In this document: piece by piece, positions 26,281-34,223 of the stretch | Layout of the letters: every line of letters starts with the position of its first letter | Numbering within the stretch: the first letter of the stretch is position 1 | Assembly (NCBI RefSeq): GCF_033042135.1 | Contig: NZ_WBXM01000007.1 | Span: 1 to 64,000 of the forward strand | Length of the DNA stretch: 64,000 nucleotides | DNA from: Haloechinothrix sp033042135 | GTDB lineage: Bacteria > Actinomycetota > Actinomycetes > Mycobacteriales > Pseudonocardiaceae | Reading direction: 5' to 3' | The notes under the pieces: generated by a model | What the model was told of the DNA's origin: nothing | What the model saw: only the letters and a program-made list of their open reading frames with translations | Databases searched by the model: none | Program-made: the position numbers and the translations under genes

Positions 26281-26286
26281 TACCAT
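26281..26286 (+). promoter_or_regulatory. Predicted -10 box for leaderless ctaA transcript
   Basis: TACCAT (TANNNT) ends 6 nt before the GTG start at 26293, and no ribosome binding site is present. Confidence 0.45.
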
Positions 26287-26292
26287 CGACGC

Positions 26293-27318
26293 GTGTCCGC
26301 CAGTTCGCTGATATCTCGCGTGCGGCGCGTATCCCCCAGCGCGCTGATCTCCCGTGTGCCCTACCCGTCGGCGGCGGCGCGTACCGCCATCGGGATTGCC
26401 ACCGTCGCGACCCAGGCGGGCATCGGGGTCACGGGTTCGATCGTCCGTGTCACCGATTCGGGGCTGGCCTGCCCGACCTGGCCGCAATGCCAGCCGGGCG
26501 CGATGCTGCCGTACGAGAATCCCGAGTATCCGATGCTCAACCAGTGGATCGAGTTCGGCAACCGACTGCTCACCATCATCGTCATCCTCGTCGCGGGCAT
26601 CGCGCTGATCACCGCGTGGCGGATCCGCCAGGCACACCCCGAGCGCAGACGACCGGTGGTGCTCGGGTGGACGATCGTGGCCGGGGTCGCCGCCCAGGGC
26701 GGTATCGGGGCGCTGACGGTCATGTGGGATCTGGTCTGGTGGATGGTGGCGACCCACTTCCTCGCCTCGACGGTGCTGGTGTGGCTCGCCGTGTTGCTGG
26801 CCCATGCCTTCCATGAGGGCGACGAACCCGCACGGTTCCACCTGGGGGCGCGGGGGCGCGCGTTGCTGGTCTCCCTCGGTGTCGCGATCGCGGTGGTCCT
26901 GGTGTCGGGCACGGTGCTCACCGGTGCGGGCCCGCATGCGGGGGATCCGGACACCGAGCGGCTCGACGCGCCCATCGATGTCGTGGCCGGCGTGCACGCT
27001 GCGGCACTGGGGGTGTTTCTGCTGGTGCTGATCGCCATCGGGCTGCAGGCGGCCCGCGGCGGCGCATCGGCGGGCTTCCGGCGGCGCTACGCCGTGGTGT
27101 GGGCGCTGGCGTTGGCGCAGAGCGTGCTCGGGGTGGTCCAGTACCGCCTCGGGGTGCCGGAGCCGTTGGTGTCGCTGCACGTGCTGGGTTCGTTCGCCGT
27201 GCTCATCGCCACCGCCTCGCTGTGGTGCGCGGGACGCGACCGCGGTGACGCGCCTCAGCCACCGAGCCGCGCCGCGATGGCCGACGCGAACCGCGCGGTG
27301 GCCTCGGGTCCTGCCTGA
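26293..27318 (+). CDS. ctaA: Heme A synthase, COX15/CtaA family
   Basis: 341-aa membrane enzyme that oxidises the C8 methyl of heme O to the formyl group of heme A for aa3-type cytochrome oxidase. Eight helices in two four-helix halves. The first loop reads TGSIVRVTDSGLACPTWPQC with the paired Cys of actinobacterial/Bacillus-type CtaA, and heme-ligand His candidates occur in VATHFLAST, VAGVHAAALG and VSLHVLGSF. GTG 26293 is set by the -10 box; longer in-frame sequence upstream belongs to the permease region. Its partner ctaB is at 37503-38537. The 3' end overlaps the convergent ATP-grasp gene by 64 bp. Confidence 0.93.
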   Translation: MSASSLISRVRRVSPSALISRVPYPSAAARTAIGIATVATQAGIGVTGSIVRVTDSGLACPTWPQCQPGAMLPYENPEYPMLNQWIEFGNRLLTIIVILVAGIALITAWRIRQAHPERRRPVVLGWTIVAGVAAQGGIGALTVMWDLVWWMVATHFLASTVLVWLAVLLAHAFHEGDEPARFHLGARGRALLVSLGVAIAVVLVSGTVLTGAGPHAGDPDTERLDAPIDVVAGVHAAALGVFLLVLIAIGLQAARGGASAGFRRRYAVVWALALAQSVLGVVQYRLGVPEPLVSLHVLGSFAVLIATASLWCAGRDRGDAPQPPSRAAMADANRAVASGPA

Positions 27319-28148
27319 CGCAGCCCGAGCGAGGGCTCGCTGAGCTCCACTTCGAGCACCACGGGACGGCCGCAGCCGTCCCGCACCACGTCCACCCTGG
27401 CGTAGAGCAGCTCCGAACGTGACACGCCGAGAATGCCGCTCGTAGCGTCCAGTGTGTCCTCGGCCAGCAGGCGCACGTCACCGTCTGGCTCGGCGGTGGC
27501 GAGCTTCTCGGCGAGGAACAAACCGGACCCGTCGGCCCCGGTTGTGGCAGCCGCGCGTGTCAACATGGGTCCCTTACCGAAGGCGTGCGAGTAGGCACCA
27601 CCAAAGAAGACCACGGCCGTCTCGCCGTCGGTGTCCACCGACGGCTGGTAGGGCTGCACCAACGCCGCCACTCCCCTGCTGTGCACCGTGTTCAGGTGCT
27701 CGCTCGCGGCGTCGTATCCCCCAGAGGGAAACCGGCGCGCCCCGCGGGATCCCGCGCCGACGGAGGGTTTGACCACGAACTCCGTATCGGGCCAGCGCGG
27801 CGTGGCGCCGGGCGGCACGACTTCGGTCGGCACGACGGGTACGCCCGCCGCTTCGAGATCGAGCAAGTAGGCCTTGTCGGTGTTCCACCGAACCACCCCG
27901 GCGGCATTGCACAACCGGGGGACGGACTCGCACCACGCCAGGAACTCCGCGCGCCGCTCCGGGTAGTCCCACGTCGCGCGCAGCACCACGAGATCGGCAG
28001 CAGCGACCGGGTTCGACGGATCGTCCCAGACGATCCAGCGCACCGCACAGTCCCGTTCGGACAACGCACGCGGCAACCCGGTCTCGTCACCGTCGCCGCT
28101 AGGGAGCTTGGCGCAGGTCGCGAGGTGGACGGTCGGACGGGCCGTCAT
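27255..28148 (-). CDS. ATP-grasp domain protein
   Basis: 297-aa enzyme of the RimK/glutathione synthetase-like ATP-grasp superfamily, which joins a carboxylate to an amine or thiol through an acyl-phosphate. NTDKAYLLDLEAAGVPVVPTEVV marks the linker into the ATP-grasp fold, FVVKPSVGAGSRGARRF is the ATP-binding loop, and VDVVRDGCGRPVVLEVELSEPSLGL holds the Glu metal ligands (residues about 255-280). Substrate unknown. ATG 28148 overlaps the stop of the small upstream gene (ATGA), and the 3' end overlaps ctaA on the other strand. Confidence 0.85.
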   Translation of the reverse strand: MTARPTVHLATCAKLPSGDGDETGLPRALSERDCAVRWIVWDDPSNPVAAADLVVLRATWDYPERRAEFLAWCESVPRLCNAAGVVRWNTDKAYLLDLEAAGVPVVPTEVVPPGATPRWPDTEFVVKPSVGAGSRGARRFPSGGYDAASEHLNTVHSRGVAALVQPYQPSVDTDGETAVVFFGGAYSHAFGKGPMLTRAAATTGADGSGLFLAEKLATAEPDGDVRLLAEDTLDATSGILGVSRSELLYARVDVVRDGCGRPVVLEVELSEPSLGLRQAGPEATARFASAIAARLGG

Positions 28149-28474
28149 GCCCGCGTCAGCGACCGCCCCATCCGGCGACGGCGCTCGGGTCCGATGTCGG
28201 TGGCGTTGACCGTCTCCGCGTCCCAGTTCGCGCGCTCCAGCCCGTCGACGCGGTCGATGAGCGCCTCGCCCGCCCGCACCGACGGCACCAGTACATCGCC
28301 CATCGCACCGTCTGCGCCGACCAGCACGACCCGCACCCCGCTGCGACCGATACCCTGCACCACGCCGCGGGCGGGGCTGCCGTGCTCGGCGACGAACCGC
28401 CGCGCGACGGCGACATCCCGTTGCTTCGGCGCGTCATCGGTTCCCGTGTTCTGCTCCGCTACCGTGTCAGCCAC
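28145..28474 (-). CDS. Conserved small protein of unknown function, partner of the ATP-grasp gene
   Basis: 109-aa protein without membrane segments or signal peptide. The middle, GSPARGVVQGIGRSGVRVVLVGADGAMGDVLVPS, looks like a small beta-barrel or SH3/OB-like fold, and the tail is basic (PERRRRMGRSLTRA). No recognised family. GTG 28474 lies 7 nt after a TACACT box and has no ribosome binding site, so it is predicted leaderless. Coupled to the ATP-grasp gene by a 4-nt overlap, so the two likely share a role. Confidence 0.75.
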   Translation of the reverse strand: MADTVAEQNTGTDDAPKQRDVAVARRFVAEHGSPARGVVQGIGRSGVRVVLVGADGAMGDVLVPSVRAGEALIDRVDGLERANWDAETVNATDIGPERRRRMGRSLTRA

Positions 28475-28481
28475 GGTGCAC

Positions 28482-28487
28482 AGTGTA
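28482..28487 (-). promoter_or_regulatory. Predicted -10 box for the 109-aa protein/ATP-grasp operon
   Basis: Reads TACACT on the minus strand, 7 nt before the GTG start at 28474: the leaderless pattern. Confidence 0.45.
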
Positions 28488-28576
28488 AGGCAGTGCCGCG
28501 CGCCGCGGGGTGCCACGGGAGGGGGGCCACGCGTGTTCCCGCTCACCAACGCGGGCGGCACGGGAAGGGAGCACGG

Positions 28577-29542
28577 ATGCCGAAAGTCGTTCGAGTCACC
28601 GAGACGGGCGGCCCCGAGGTGATGACCTACACCGAACGCGACGTCCCCGAACCGGGGCAGGGAGAGCTGCTGGTGGATGTCGACGCCGCAGGGGTCAACT
28701 TCATCGATACCTATCACCGCAGCGGTGCCTACCCGCTTGAGCTCCCGTTCGTTCCCGGCCTTGAGGGTGCGGGCACGGTCAGCGCCCTCGGTAGCGGGGT
28801 CGATCGCTTCCGCGTGGGCGACCGGGTCGCCTGGGGGCACACCCTCGGCAGCTACGCCGAGCAGGTGCGGGTACCTGCCGAACAGGCTGTTCCCGTGCCG
28901 GACGGCATCGACAGCGCCACCGCGGCCGCCGCGATGCTGCAGGGCATGACCGCCCATTACCTGGTGGCCTCGGTGCACCCCGTCGCCGCTGGCGAGACCG
29001 TCCTGGTGCACGCCGGAGCCGGTGGAGTCGGCCTGCTGCTGATCCAGCTGGTCAAGGCACGCAAGGCGACGGTGATCACCACGGTGTCGACCACGGAGAA
29101 GGAACGGCTCGCCCGCAGCGCGGGTGCGGACGAGGTCATCGGCTACCAGGACTTCAGCTCCCGCGTCCGCTCGTTGACCGGTGGCCGGGGGGTCGACGTG
29201 GTCTACGACGGTGTGGGCCGCGCGACCTTCGACGAGAGCCTCGCCTCGGTCTGCCCGAGGGGCATGCTCGCGCTGTTCGGCGCGGCGAGCGGGCCGGTCG
29301 AACCGTTCGACCCCCAGCGGCTCAACAGCGCGGGGTCGGTGTTTCTCACCAGGCCCAAGCTGGCCGACTATGTCCGCACCAGGGAGGAGCTGGAGTGGCG
29401 AGCCGGGGAGATCTTCGATGCCCTCGCAGGCGGGCGGTTGACGATCCGCACCGGCGGCAGTTACGCGCTGTCCGACGCCGCGCGGGCACACGCCGACCTC
29501 GAGGCCCGGCGCACCACCGGCAAGCTGCTGTTGCTGCCGTAG
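28577..29542 (+). CDS. qor: NADPH:quinone oxidoreductase, zinc-independent MDR family
   Basis: 321-aa medium-chain dehydrogenase/reductase. GVNFIDTYHRSGAYP and LPFVPGLEGAGTVSALG are typical of quinone oxidoreductases, the NADPH-binding motif is AGAGGVGLLLIQL (residues about 154-166), and no structural or catalytic zinc-binding Cys set is present. It reduces quinones in the cytosol, probably one electron at a time. ATG 28577 follows GGGAAGGGA. Matches Rv1454c in order near ctaA. It converges with the exporter permease gene, 12 bp between stops. Confidence 0.92.
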   Translation: MPKVVRVTETGGPEVMTYTERDVPEPGQGELLVDVDAAGVNFIDTYHRSGAYPLELPFVPGLEGAGTVSALGSGVDRFRVGDRVAWGHTLGSYAEQVRVPAEQAVPVPDGIDSATAAAAMLQGMTAHYLVASVHPVAAGETVLVHAGAGGVGLLLIQLVKARKATVITTVSTTEKERLARSAGADEVIGYQDFSSRVRSLTGGRGVDVVYDGVGRATFDESLASVCPRGMLALFGAASGPVEPFDPQRLNSAGSVFLTRPKLADYVRTREELEWRAGEIFDALAGGRLTIRTGGSYALSDAARAHADLEARRTTGKLLLLP

Positions 29543-29554
29543 CCGGGGCGGTTC

Positions 29555-30727
29555 TCATGCCCGCATCACCCGCGCGATCGGGATGCGAGCGGCCTGCCAG
29601 GCGGGAACGGCCGCACCCAGTAGCGCGGCGCCCAGACTGACTCCGGTGCCAAGCAGCACCGCTGCCCCCGGGAACGCGAGCCCGGCACCGTCCGGCATAC
29701 CGCGGTAGAGGAGGTCGGTGGCCAGCCCGGTGGCCAGCAGTGAGACCAGGATGGCAGCGGCGGCGGCGACCGCGCCGACCAGGAGCGCCTCAGCCAGAAC
29801 GATGCCAGCCAGGTGTCCTCGCCCGGCACCGACGGCGCGCCGCAGCGCCAGTTCGTCCACCCGCTCACGCACCGTCGCGAGCCCGATGTTGAGGATACCG
29901 AGTGTGCCGACGACCACAGCGACTCCCGCCAGCACGGTGAACAGTGTCCGCACCAGCGCCAGACTGTCGGCCTGCTGCTCCACCGTGTCGGTTCGGGCGA
30001 ACGTCACGTCACCACCCAGCTCCATGGCACCGATCCGTGCCGCCATCGTGGTCCGCTGCCGCGAGCCGGGATCGTGCACCGTCACGGTCACGCCTGCGCG
30101 TTCCAGTAGGGCCGGGCTCCACCGCAGCGCCTCGTCCAGGCGGGTGTAGGCGATGGGCTGACCGTCACCGTCGTCGACCACACCGAGCACCCGCGGAGTG
30201 GGAGCAGGACCATCTTCGCCGATGCGCAGCTCCGCGTGCACCTCCCGGTCGGTCAGGAGCTCGGCGGCGGATTCGTTCAACACCAACCGCGGCGCGAGTG
30301 TGGGTTGATCGGCGAAGGTCAACCATTCCCCGGCGAGAACTCGGAAGGGACGGATGGTCCGGATGTCGCCGTCCATCGCCATCAGCTCCAGCCCCAGGTG
30401 CGCGCCGTCGTGAACATCACGGGTATCCCCGAGCGCTCCCTGCGCCGTCACCACCGCCACCGCGTCGGTCCCCCGGGTGAGCGTCTCCAGCTCCGCCACG
30501 GTGCGGACATCGCCCGGTGAGAACGACGCCGTGTAGGTCGGTGCGTGACCGGACGAGCGCTCGGCCTGGCTCACCACGGCTCGCTCGGCCACCGTGGACG
30601 AAGCCTGCACCACCGTAATGGCCAGCACGCCGACGAACAGGCTCAGTACCGCCAGCGCGCTTCGCAGCGGGCGCGCTCGCAAACCCTGTGTGGCGACGAC
30701 CGCAGCCGTGCGGACACCGGTCATCAT
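29555..30727 (-). CDS. MacB/FtsX-type ABC transporter permease
   Basis: 390-aa permease with the MacB topology: one N-terminal helix (SALAVLSLFVGVLAITVV), a large extracytoplasmic domain of about 210 aa, then three C-terminal helices including VLAGVAVVVGTLGILNIGLATVRERVDELALRRAVGAGRGHL, the FtsX/MacB coupling region. Last gene of a four-gene operon; ATG 30727 overlaps the ATPase stop (ATGA), with a second ATG one codon later. Expected to move peptides, lipoproteins or drugs out of the membrane by mechanotransmission. Confidence 0.9.
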   Translation of the reverse strand: MMTGVRTAAVVATQGLRARPLRSALAVLSLFVGVLAITVVQASSTVAERAVVSQAERSSGHAPTYTASFSPGDVRTVAELETLTRGTDAVAVVTAQGALGDTRDVHDGAHLGLELMAMDGDIRTIRPFRVLAGEWLTFADQPTLAPRLVLNESAAELLTDREVHAELRIGEDGPAPTPRVLGVVDDGDGQPIAYTRLDEALRWSPALLERAGVTVTVHDPGSRQRTTMAARIGAMELGGDVTFARTDTVEQQADSLALVRTLFTVLAGVAVVVGTLGILNIGLATVRERVDELALRRAVGAGRGHLAGIVLAEALLVGAVAAAAAILVSLLATGLATDLLYRGMPDGAGLAFPGAAVLLGTGVSLGAALLGAAVPAWQAARIPIARVMRA

Positions 30728-31434
30728 CGGCCGCACCGCTTGCCTCCGGTGCCGTCACTCACCACGCGGCCGTCCGCGATGCGTAACACCCGATCCATCC
30801 GGTTGGCGTAGCTTTCGTCGTGGGTGACCATGACCACCCCGCATCCCCGCCGTGTCAGCCCACGCAGCAGCTCGATGACCTCCGAGCCGGTCACGGAGTC
30901 GAGCGAGCCGACGGGTTCGTCTGCCAGCACGAGACGCGGTTGGCGTAGCAGCGCTCTGGCGATGGCCACTCGCTGCTGCTCGCCACCGGAGAGCTGTGCC
31001 GGGTAGCGTGATGCCAGCTCACTGAGACCGACCTCAGCCAGTACGGCGCGAGCCCGCTCGCGACGCCTGCGGCCTGGCGTCCAGTCGCGCCCGTTGAGCA
31101 GCGGAACCGCGACGTTCTCCTCGGCGGTCAAGTGGTGGAGCAGATAGAACCGCTGGAAGACGAAACCGAAAGTGTCGCTGCGCAGCCTTGCGGCGACCGC
31201 ATCGGGCACCCGGGTAACGTCGCGACCGTCCAGCTCGTAGTAGCCCTCGTCCGGCGAGTCGAACAGTGCCATCAGGCTCAACAATGTGCTCTTGCCCGAT
31301 CCCGACCGACCGAGGATCGCCATGCTCTGCCCTTCGTAGACGTCCACGGTCATCCCGTCGAGCACCCGTTGCCGGGTAGCGCCCTGTCCGAGGGACTTCC
31401 CGATTCCCGACATCGCCATCAGCGGGGCAGTCAC
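30724..31434 (-). CDS. MacB/LolD-type ABC transporter ATPase
   Basis: 236-aa ATPase with Walker A GRSGSGKST (residues about 42-50), Q-loop FQRFYLL, signature LSGGEQQRVAIARALL, Walker B LVLADEPVGSLD and H-loop VTHDES. The sequence LRSDTFGFVFQ is typical of the MacB/LolD/FtsE subgroup. GTG 31434 overlaps the upstream adaptor stop (GTGA), and its own stop overlaps the permease start. Powers the exporter. Confidence 0.93.
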   Translation of the reverse strand: MTAPLMAMSGIGKSLGQGATRQRVLDGMTVDVYEGQSMAILGRSGSGKSTLLSLMALFDSPDEGYYELDGRDVTRVPDAVAARLRSDTFGFVFQRFYLLHHLTAEENVAVPLLNGRDWTPGRRRRERARAVLAEVGLSELASRYPAQLSGGEQQRVAIARALLRQPRLVLADEPVGSLDSVTGSEVIELLRGLTRRGCGVVMVTHDESYANRMDRVLRIADGRVVSDGTGGKRCGR

Positions 31435-32255
31435 GACCCCACCCCTGGTGCGGGCACGGCTAGTTCCTCACCGCCATCCAGGCCGGCGCGGACCTCGATC
31501 ACCACACCGTCGGTGATCCCGAGCTCCACCTCCCGGGTGACTCGCTCACCGTCCGAGTCCACCACGTCCACCGAGCCGGTGCCGGTGACCCCCGCCACGG
31601 CCTCGACCGGCACCGCGACGACGTCCTCAGCCCGGCCTGTGGTGACCCCCATCAGTGCGGGAGCGCCAGCGTGCACGCGCACCTCGTCATCCGGTGCGCA
31701 CACCACCCGCATGTCCCCGCTGGAGTCCGCACTCTGGACCGTGCCCAGCAGCGTGCAGTCGAAAGGCCCCCGACCGGACGGGATCTCGACACGCACCGGA
31801 CCGAGCTCGCCGTAGAGCCGGTGCGCCTTTTCGGGGGCGACCTCAGCGACGACGCCGTAACCGGTCCATGTGGCAGTGGCGACCGGTAACCCTTCGACAA
31901 CGTCCTCACCGTCGTCGACCAGCCACTCTTCCAGCGAAGCCTGGCTGGGAAGCTCGATGTCGTGCTCCTCGCCAGCGAGCACCGCGCCAAGACGCTCCCC
32001 TTCGGTACGCTCCACCACCAGCGTTCCATCTTCCGGCGCCGCCACGATGAACCGCGGGTTCGCCACCACCTGGGCATCGAGGGTGAGCACACTGACCACA
32101 TCCCGCTGCTCGGCGGTAACCGTACGGGTGATGTCCGACCGCGGCTCCAGTTCGGGCACCGACCGCTCGGACGCCCCGTCCTCGCCGCAGGCCACCACTG
32201 CGACCGTCACCACCGTAGCTACGACGAGCCGAACGAGCCGTATCGCGTACCTCAT
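31431..32255 (-). CDS. Lipoprotein periplasmic adaptor (MacA/membrane-fusion-like)
   Basis: 274-aa predicted lipoprotein: signal helix VRLVVATVVTVAVVAC with the lipobox VVAC (Cys near residue 23). The rest is beta-rich and resembles the barrel-sandwich hybrid and outer domains of MacA-like adaptors (VSVLTLDAQVVANPRFIVAAPEDGTL; ATWTGYGVVAEVAPEKAHRL; GAPALMGVTTGRAEDVVAVPVEAV), with VEAV and the C-terminal VELGITDGVVIEVRAGLDGGEELAVPAPG being classic membrane-fusion-protein ends. Overlaps its neighbours by 4 nt on both sides. It likely guides substrate or couples to the permease's outer domain. Confidence 0.85.
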   Translation of the reverse strand: MRYAIRLVRLVVATVVTVAVVACGEDGASERSVPELEPRSDITRTVTAEQRDVVSVLTLDAQVVANPRFIVAAPEDGTLVVERTEGERLGAVLAGEEHDIELPSQASLEEWLVDDGEDVVEGLPVATATWTGYGVVAEVAPEKAHRLYGELGPVRVEIPSGRGPFDCTLLGTVQSADSSGDMRVVCAPDDEVRVHAGAPALMGVTTGRAEDVVAVPVEAVAGVTGTGSVDVVDSDGERVTREVELGITDGVVIEVRAGLDGGEELAVPAPGVGS

Positions 32256-32722
32256 TCCGGACTCAACCGCCCAGTGCAGTTCAACTCCACATCGTGACGA
32301 ATTCCGCTGGGGTCGCCGAGTTCCGCCTGGCTCAGGTACTCGTCGTACAGCTCCCGCCCCGCATCGTCGAGTTGTTCACGCATAAAACGTGTATCACGCG
32401 CCTCGTGCAGCATCGCCAACGCTTCCCTGGCGGCGTCCTCGTCCTCGGCGTAGACGTCCAGCCACTCCCGTTGCCACGCGCAGATATAGAACGATTCAGC
32501 GAATCCCTGGCCGTGCCCTTCCTCGTAACGAGTGGGCTCATCGCTCGCAGGCGGATACTCGTCGGGGAACTCCATTCCGTCCGGCAGTTCGAGATCGTGC
32601 TGGGCATGCTCGTATTCGGCGCGCGCTTCCTCGGCGTCCATCAGCCCATCCCCGCCCGAATCAGAGCACGCGGTCAACGCTGCTAGCGCCACCATCGTGA
32701 TCGCTACCCGTGATGTTCGCAT
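32252..32722 (-). CDS. Small predicted lipoprotein, first gene of exporter operon
   Basis: 156-aa predicted lipoprotein: MRTSRVAITMVALAALTAC ends in the lipobox LTAC (Cys at residue 19). The mature part is acidic and helical (Asp/Glu-rich, DAEEARAEYEHAQHDLELP) with two further Cys (FYICAWQREW and VELNCTGRL) that could form a disulfide outside the cell. No known family recognised. ATG 32722 is favoured over the upstream extension because it places the signal sequence at the N-terminus. It overlaps the adaptor by 4 nt; being first in the operon it may be a substrate-binding or immunity-type accessory. Confidence 0.8.
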   Translation of the reverse strand: MRTSRVAITMVALAALTACSDSGGDGLMDAEEARAEYEHAQHDLELPDGMEFPDEYPPASDEPTRYEEGHGQGFAESFYICAWQREWLDVYAEDEDAAREALAMLHEARDTRFMREQLDDAGRELYDEYLSQAELGDPSGIRHDVELNCTGRLSPE

Positions 32723-32750
32723 AGGCTTGCCTCGGCTGTGTGTCGCTCGC

Positions 32751-32794
32751 GAGCCGAGTGGTGAGCCAACACACACTCGCCCACCACTCGGCTC
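32751..32794. terminator. 13-bp perfect hairpin after the secreted-protein gene
   Basis: Arms 32751-32763 and 32782-32794 are exact reverse complements with an 18-nt loop. It lies just downstream of the secreted-protein gene (minus strand) and just upstream of the exporter operon, so it would separate the two transcripts. Confidence 0.75.
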
Positions 32795-32807
32795 TCGCTC
32801 AGTAAGT

Positions 32808-33212
32808 TCAATAAGTTAGATGGCCAGCCCAGGTATTATCCTGCCACCACCTCGCTTCTCCCATTCGCCCGTTAAATGCGAACCTCTTCCCTGAGGGAAT
32901 CGTGGTCGACCCATCGTGCAGCCTGAATGTTTGCGTCCCGGTCCCATTCCATTGGTTTGTCCTGGTGAACTGGTCGTTGGCTGTGTCACGCAAGCCCAAT
33001 CTTGTATACGTAGCAGTATTATCGTATAAATCCAAAACGATCGGACCAGTGTAGGTATGTGTCCGGTAATTGCTGTACTGTACGAGATAACCGCCTCGAT
33101 TAAGTTCACCACCGATGTGCGTCTGATCCTGGGCTTGTGCCCCACTGAGACCGAGCAGGGACATCGTGATAACGCTCGCCGCCCCGGCGACGAACTTGGT
33201 TGCCAACCTCAT
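32808..33212 (-). CDS. Secreted protein of unknown function
   Basis: 134-aa protein with a Sec signal peptide (MRLATKFVAGAASVITMSLLGLSGAQA, cleavage expected after AQA near residue 27). The mature part of about 107 aa is rich in Thr, Asn, Gly and Tyr, with alternating polar/hydrophobic residues that predict a beta-sandwich (for example YTGPIVLDLYDNTATYTRLGLRD), and has no Cys. No family recognised. ATG 33212 follows GGGAGGATCA, a strong ribosome binding site. The gene has much lower GC than its neighbours (one 60-base line at 33001 is 23 G/C), a sign of recent transfer. It sits between the exporter operon and a LuxR-type regulator. Confidence 0.8.
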   Translation of the reverse strand: MRLATKFVAGAASVITMSLLGLSGAQAQDQTHIGGELNRGGYLVQYSNYRTHTYTGPIVLDLYDNTATYTRLGLRDTANDQFTRTNQWNGTGTQTFRLHDGSTTIPSGKRFAFNGRMGEARWWQDNTWAGHLTY

Positions 33213-33334
33213 TGATCCTCCCAGTGTACGACCGTTGTCGACGCCGTCGGCGCGGCGCCACACACCATTGTGTGACACGAGGTGGATGATGTCCCGTATC
33301 TTTCAGGCACACCGCCGTTACCCGAACGACCAGT

Positions 33335-34042
33335 TCACTCGTAGCTAGCAGCAAGCAGACCCGCCCAGCGTGCGCACAACCATTTCCTCACCAGGTGCGC
33401 ACGATTACATGCGCCGAACTTGTTGATAAGATTCGACACATGATATTTTACAGCGCGTTCACTCAAGTGCTTTAGCTGGCCGATTTTCCGGTCCGTGTAC
33501 CCATCTGCCACCAGAGATACGATCTCTTCCTCCCGGCGACTCAATTCGATTCCGTTCAATGTGTCGTCCCCGGTTCCCTGAAAGATTCGCAGCAGCGACT
33601 CACCCACTCGTGGACTCACCCAGGTCGTACCGTCGCATACCGTGTGCACCACATCTCGAAGGTGTCCCGCTTGATCGTCTACGGTGATAATGCCTGCTAT
33701 AGCGCCATCGCGTAGCGACGTCACGTCCTGCGGAATCGACACCGCACGGCCGACAACGATCACCGGTGCGATTGTCGCCGATCGTGTCAGTTCCTCACTC
33801 CAGTGACGGAGATTCGACCAACCGCACGTAACCGTATCAACGACAACGACGTCGTAGCGTAACTCGGCGAGTCTCGCAGCTAGACTGTGATGGTTATCGA
33901 TAACGTCGACTAACCGCAGTCCAGGATCCGCTTGAATTAGCGAGATGGCGCCAACACCACCAATCGAACGAGGCGTCACCACCACGATGTCAAGGTACTT
34001 ACCGTCCCCAGAACGAACATCTGGCCTGGAATGATCGTCCAC
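33335..34042 (-). CDS. LuxR/NarL-family transcriptional regulator (atypical response regulator)
   Basis: 235-aa regulator. The C-terminal LuxR HTH is clear: LSRREEEIVSLVADGYTDRKIGQLKHLSERAVKYHVSNLINKFG (residues about 172-215). The N-terminal 120 residues follow a receiver-like beta/alpha pattern with YDVVVVDTVTCGWSN in the place of the phosphoacceptor strand, ending in IVVGRAV and AGIITVD, but the acidic pocket at the first strand is missing, so it may not be phosphorylated. No kinase gene is adjacent. GTG 34042 is chosen because the open frame upstream runs through a terminator hairpin at 34063-34093. Low GC like the adjacent secreted-protein gene; likely a unit of the same transferred island. 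Confidence 0.8.
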   Translation of the reverse strand: MDDHSRPDVRSGDGKYLDIVVVTPRSIGGVGAISLIQADPGLRLVDVIDNHHSLAARLAELRYDVVVVDTVTCGWSNLRHWSEELTRSATIAPVIVVGRAVSIPQDVTSLRDGAIAGIITVDDQAGHLRDVVHTVCDGTTWVSPRVGESLLRIFQGTGDDTLNGIELSRREEEIVSLVADGYTDRKIGQLKHLSERAVKYHVSNLINKFGACNRAHLVRKWLCARWAGLLAASYE

Positions 34043-34062
34043 GAAGCCCCCATGATGAGATC

Positions 34063-34093
34063 CCGTCGGGCCCCGCGCGGCGGGGCCCGACGG
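34063..34093. terminator. 14-bp perfect hairpin with 3-nt loop
   Basis: Arms 34063-34076 and 34080-34093 pair exactly; loop GCG. Very stable GC-rich stem just upstream of the LuxR-type gene, second of two hairpins after the FKBP gene. No T-run follows. Confidence 0.85.
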
Positions 34094-34181
34094 TACGTAC
34101 ACGACTCGCTCAGATCGTATCGACCACGGGGCGGTCCCATCCAGGGTTCCCGCGCCTCGCAGCACGCTTCACAGCCCCGAC

Positions 34182-34206
34182 GGCGGGCACCCCCATGGTG
34201 CCCGCC
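34182..34206. terminator. 10-bp perfect hairpin downstream of the FKBP gene
   Basis: Arms 34182-34191 and 34197-34206 with loop CCCAT, 17 nt after the FKBP stop codon on the minus strand. Probable terminator of that gene. Confidence 0.8.
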
Positions 34207-34223
34207 GAGCCGAGTATCGATTC

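Noticed and set aside
32808..33212. Secreted protein as a lactococcin-972-type bacteriocin, given the nearby MacB-like exporter
   Set aside because: The mature sequence lacks the family's WxYG-type pattern, and the exporter is a generic MacAB type.
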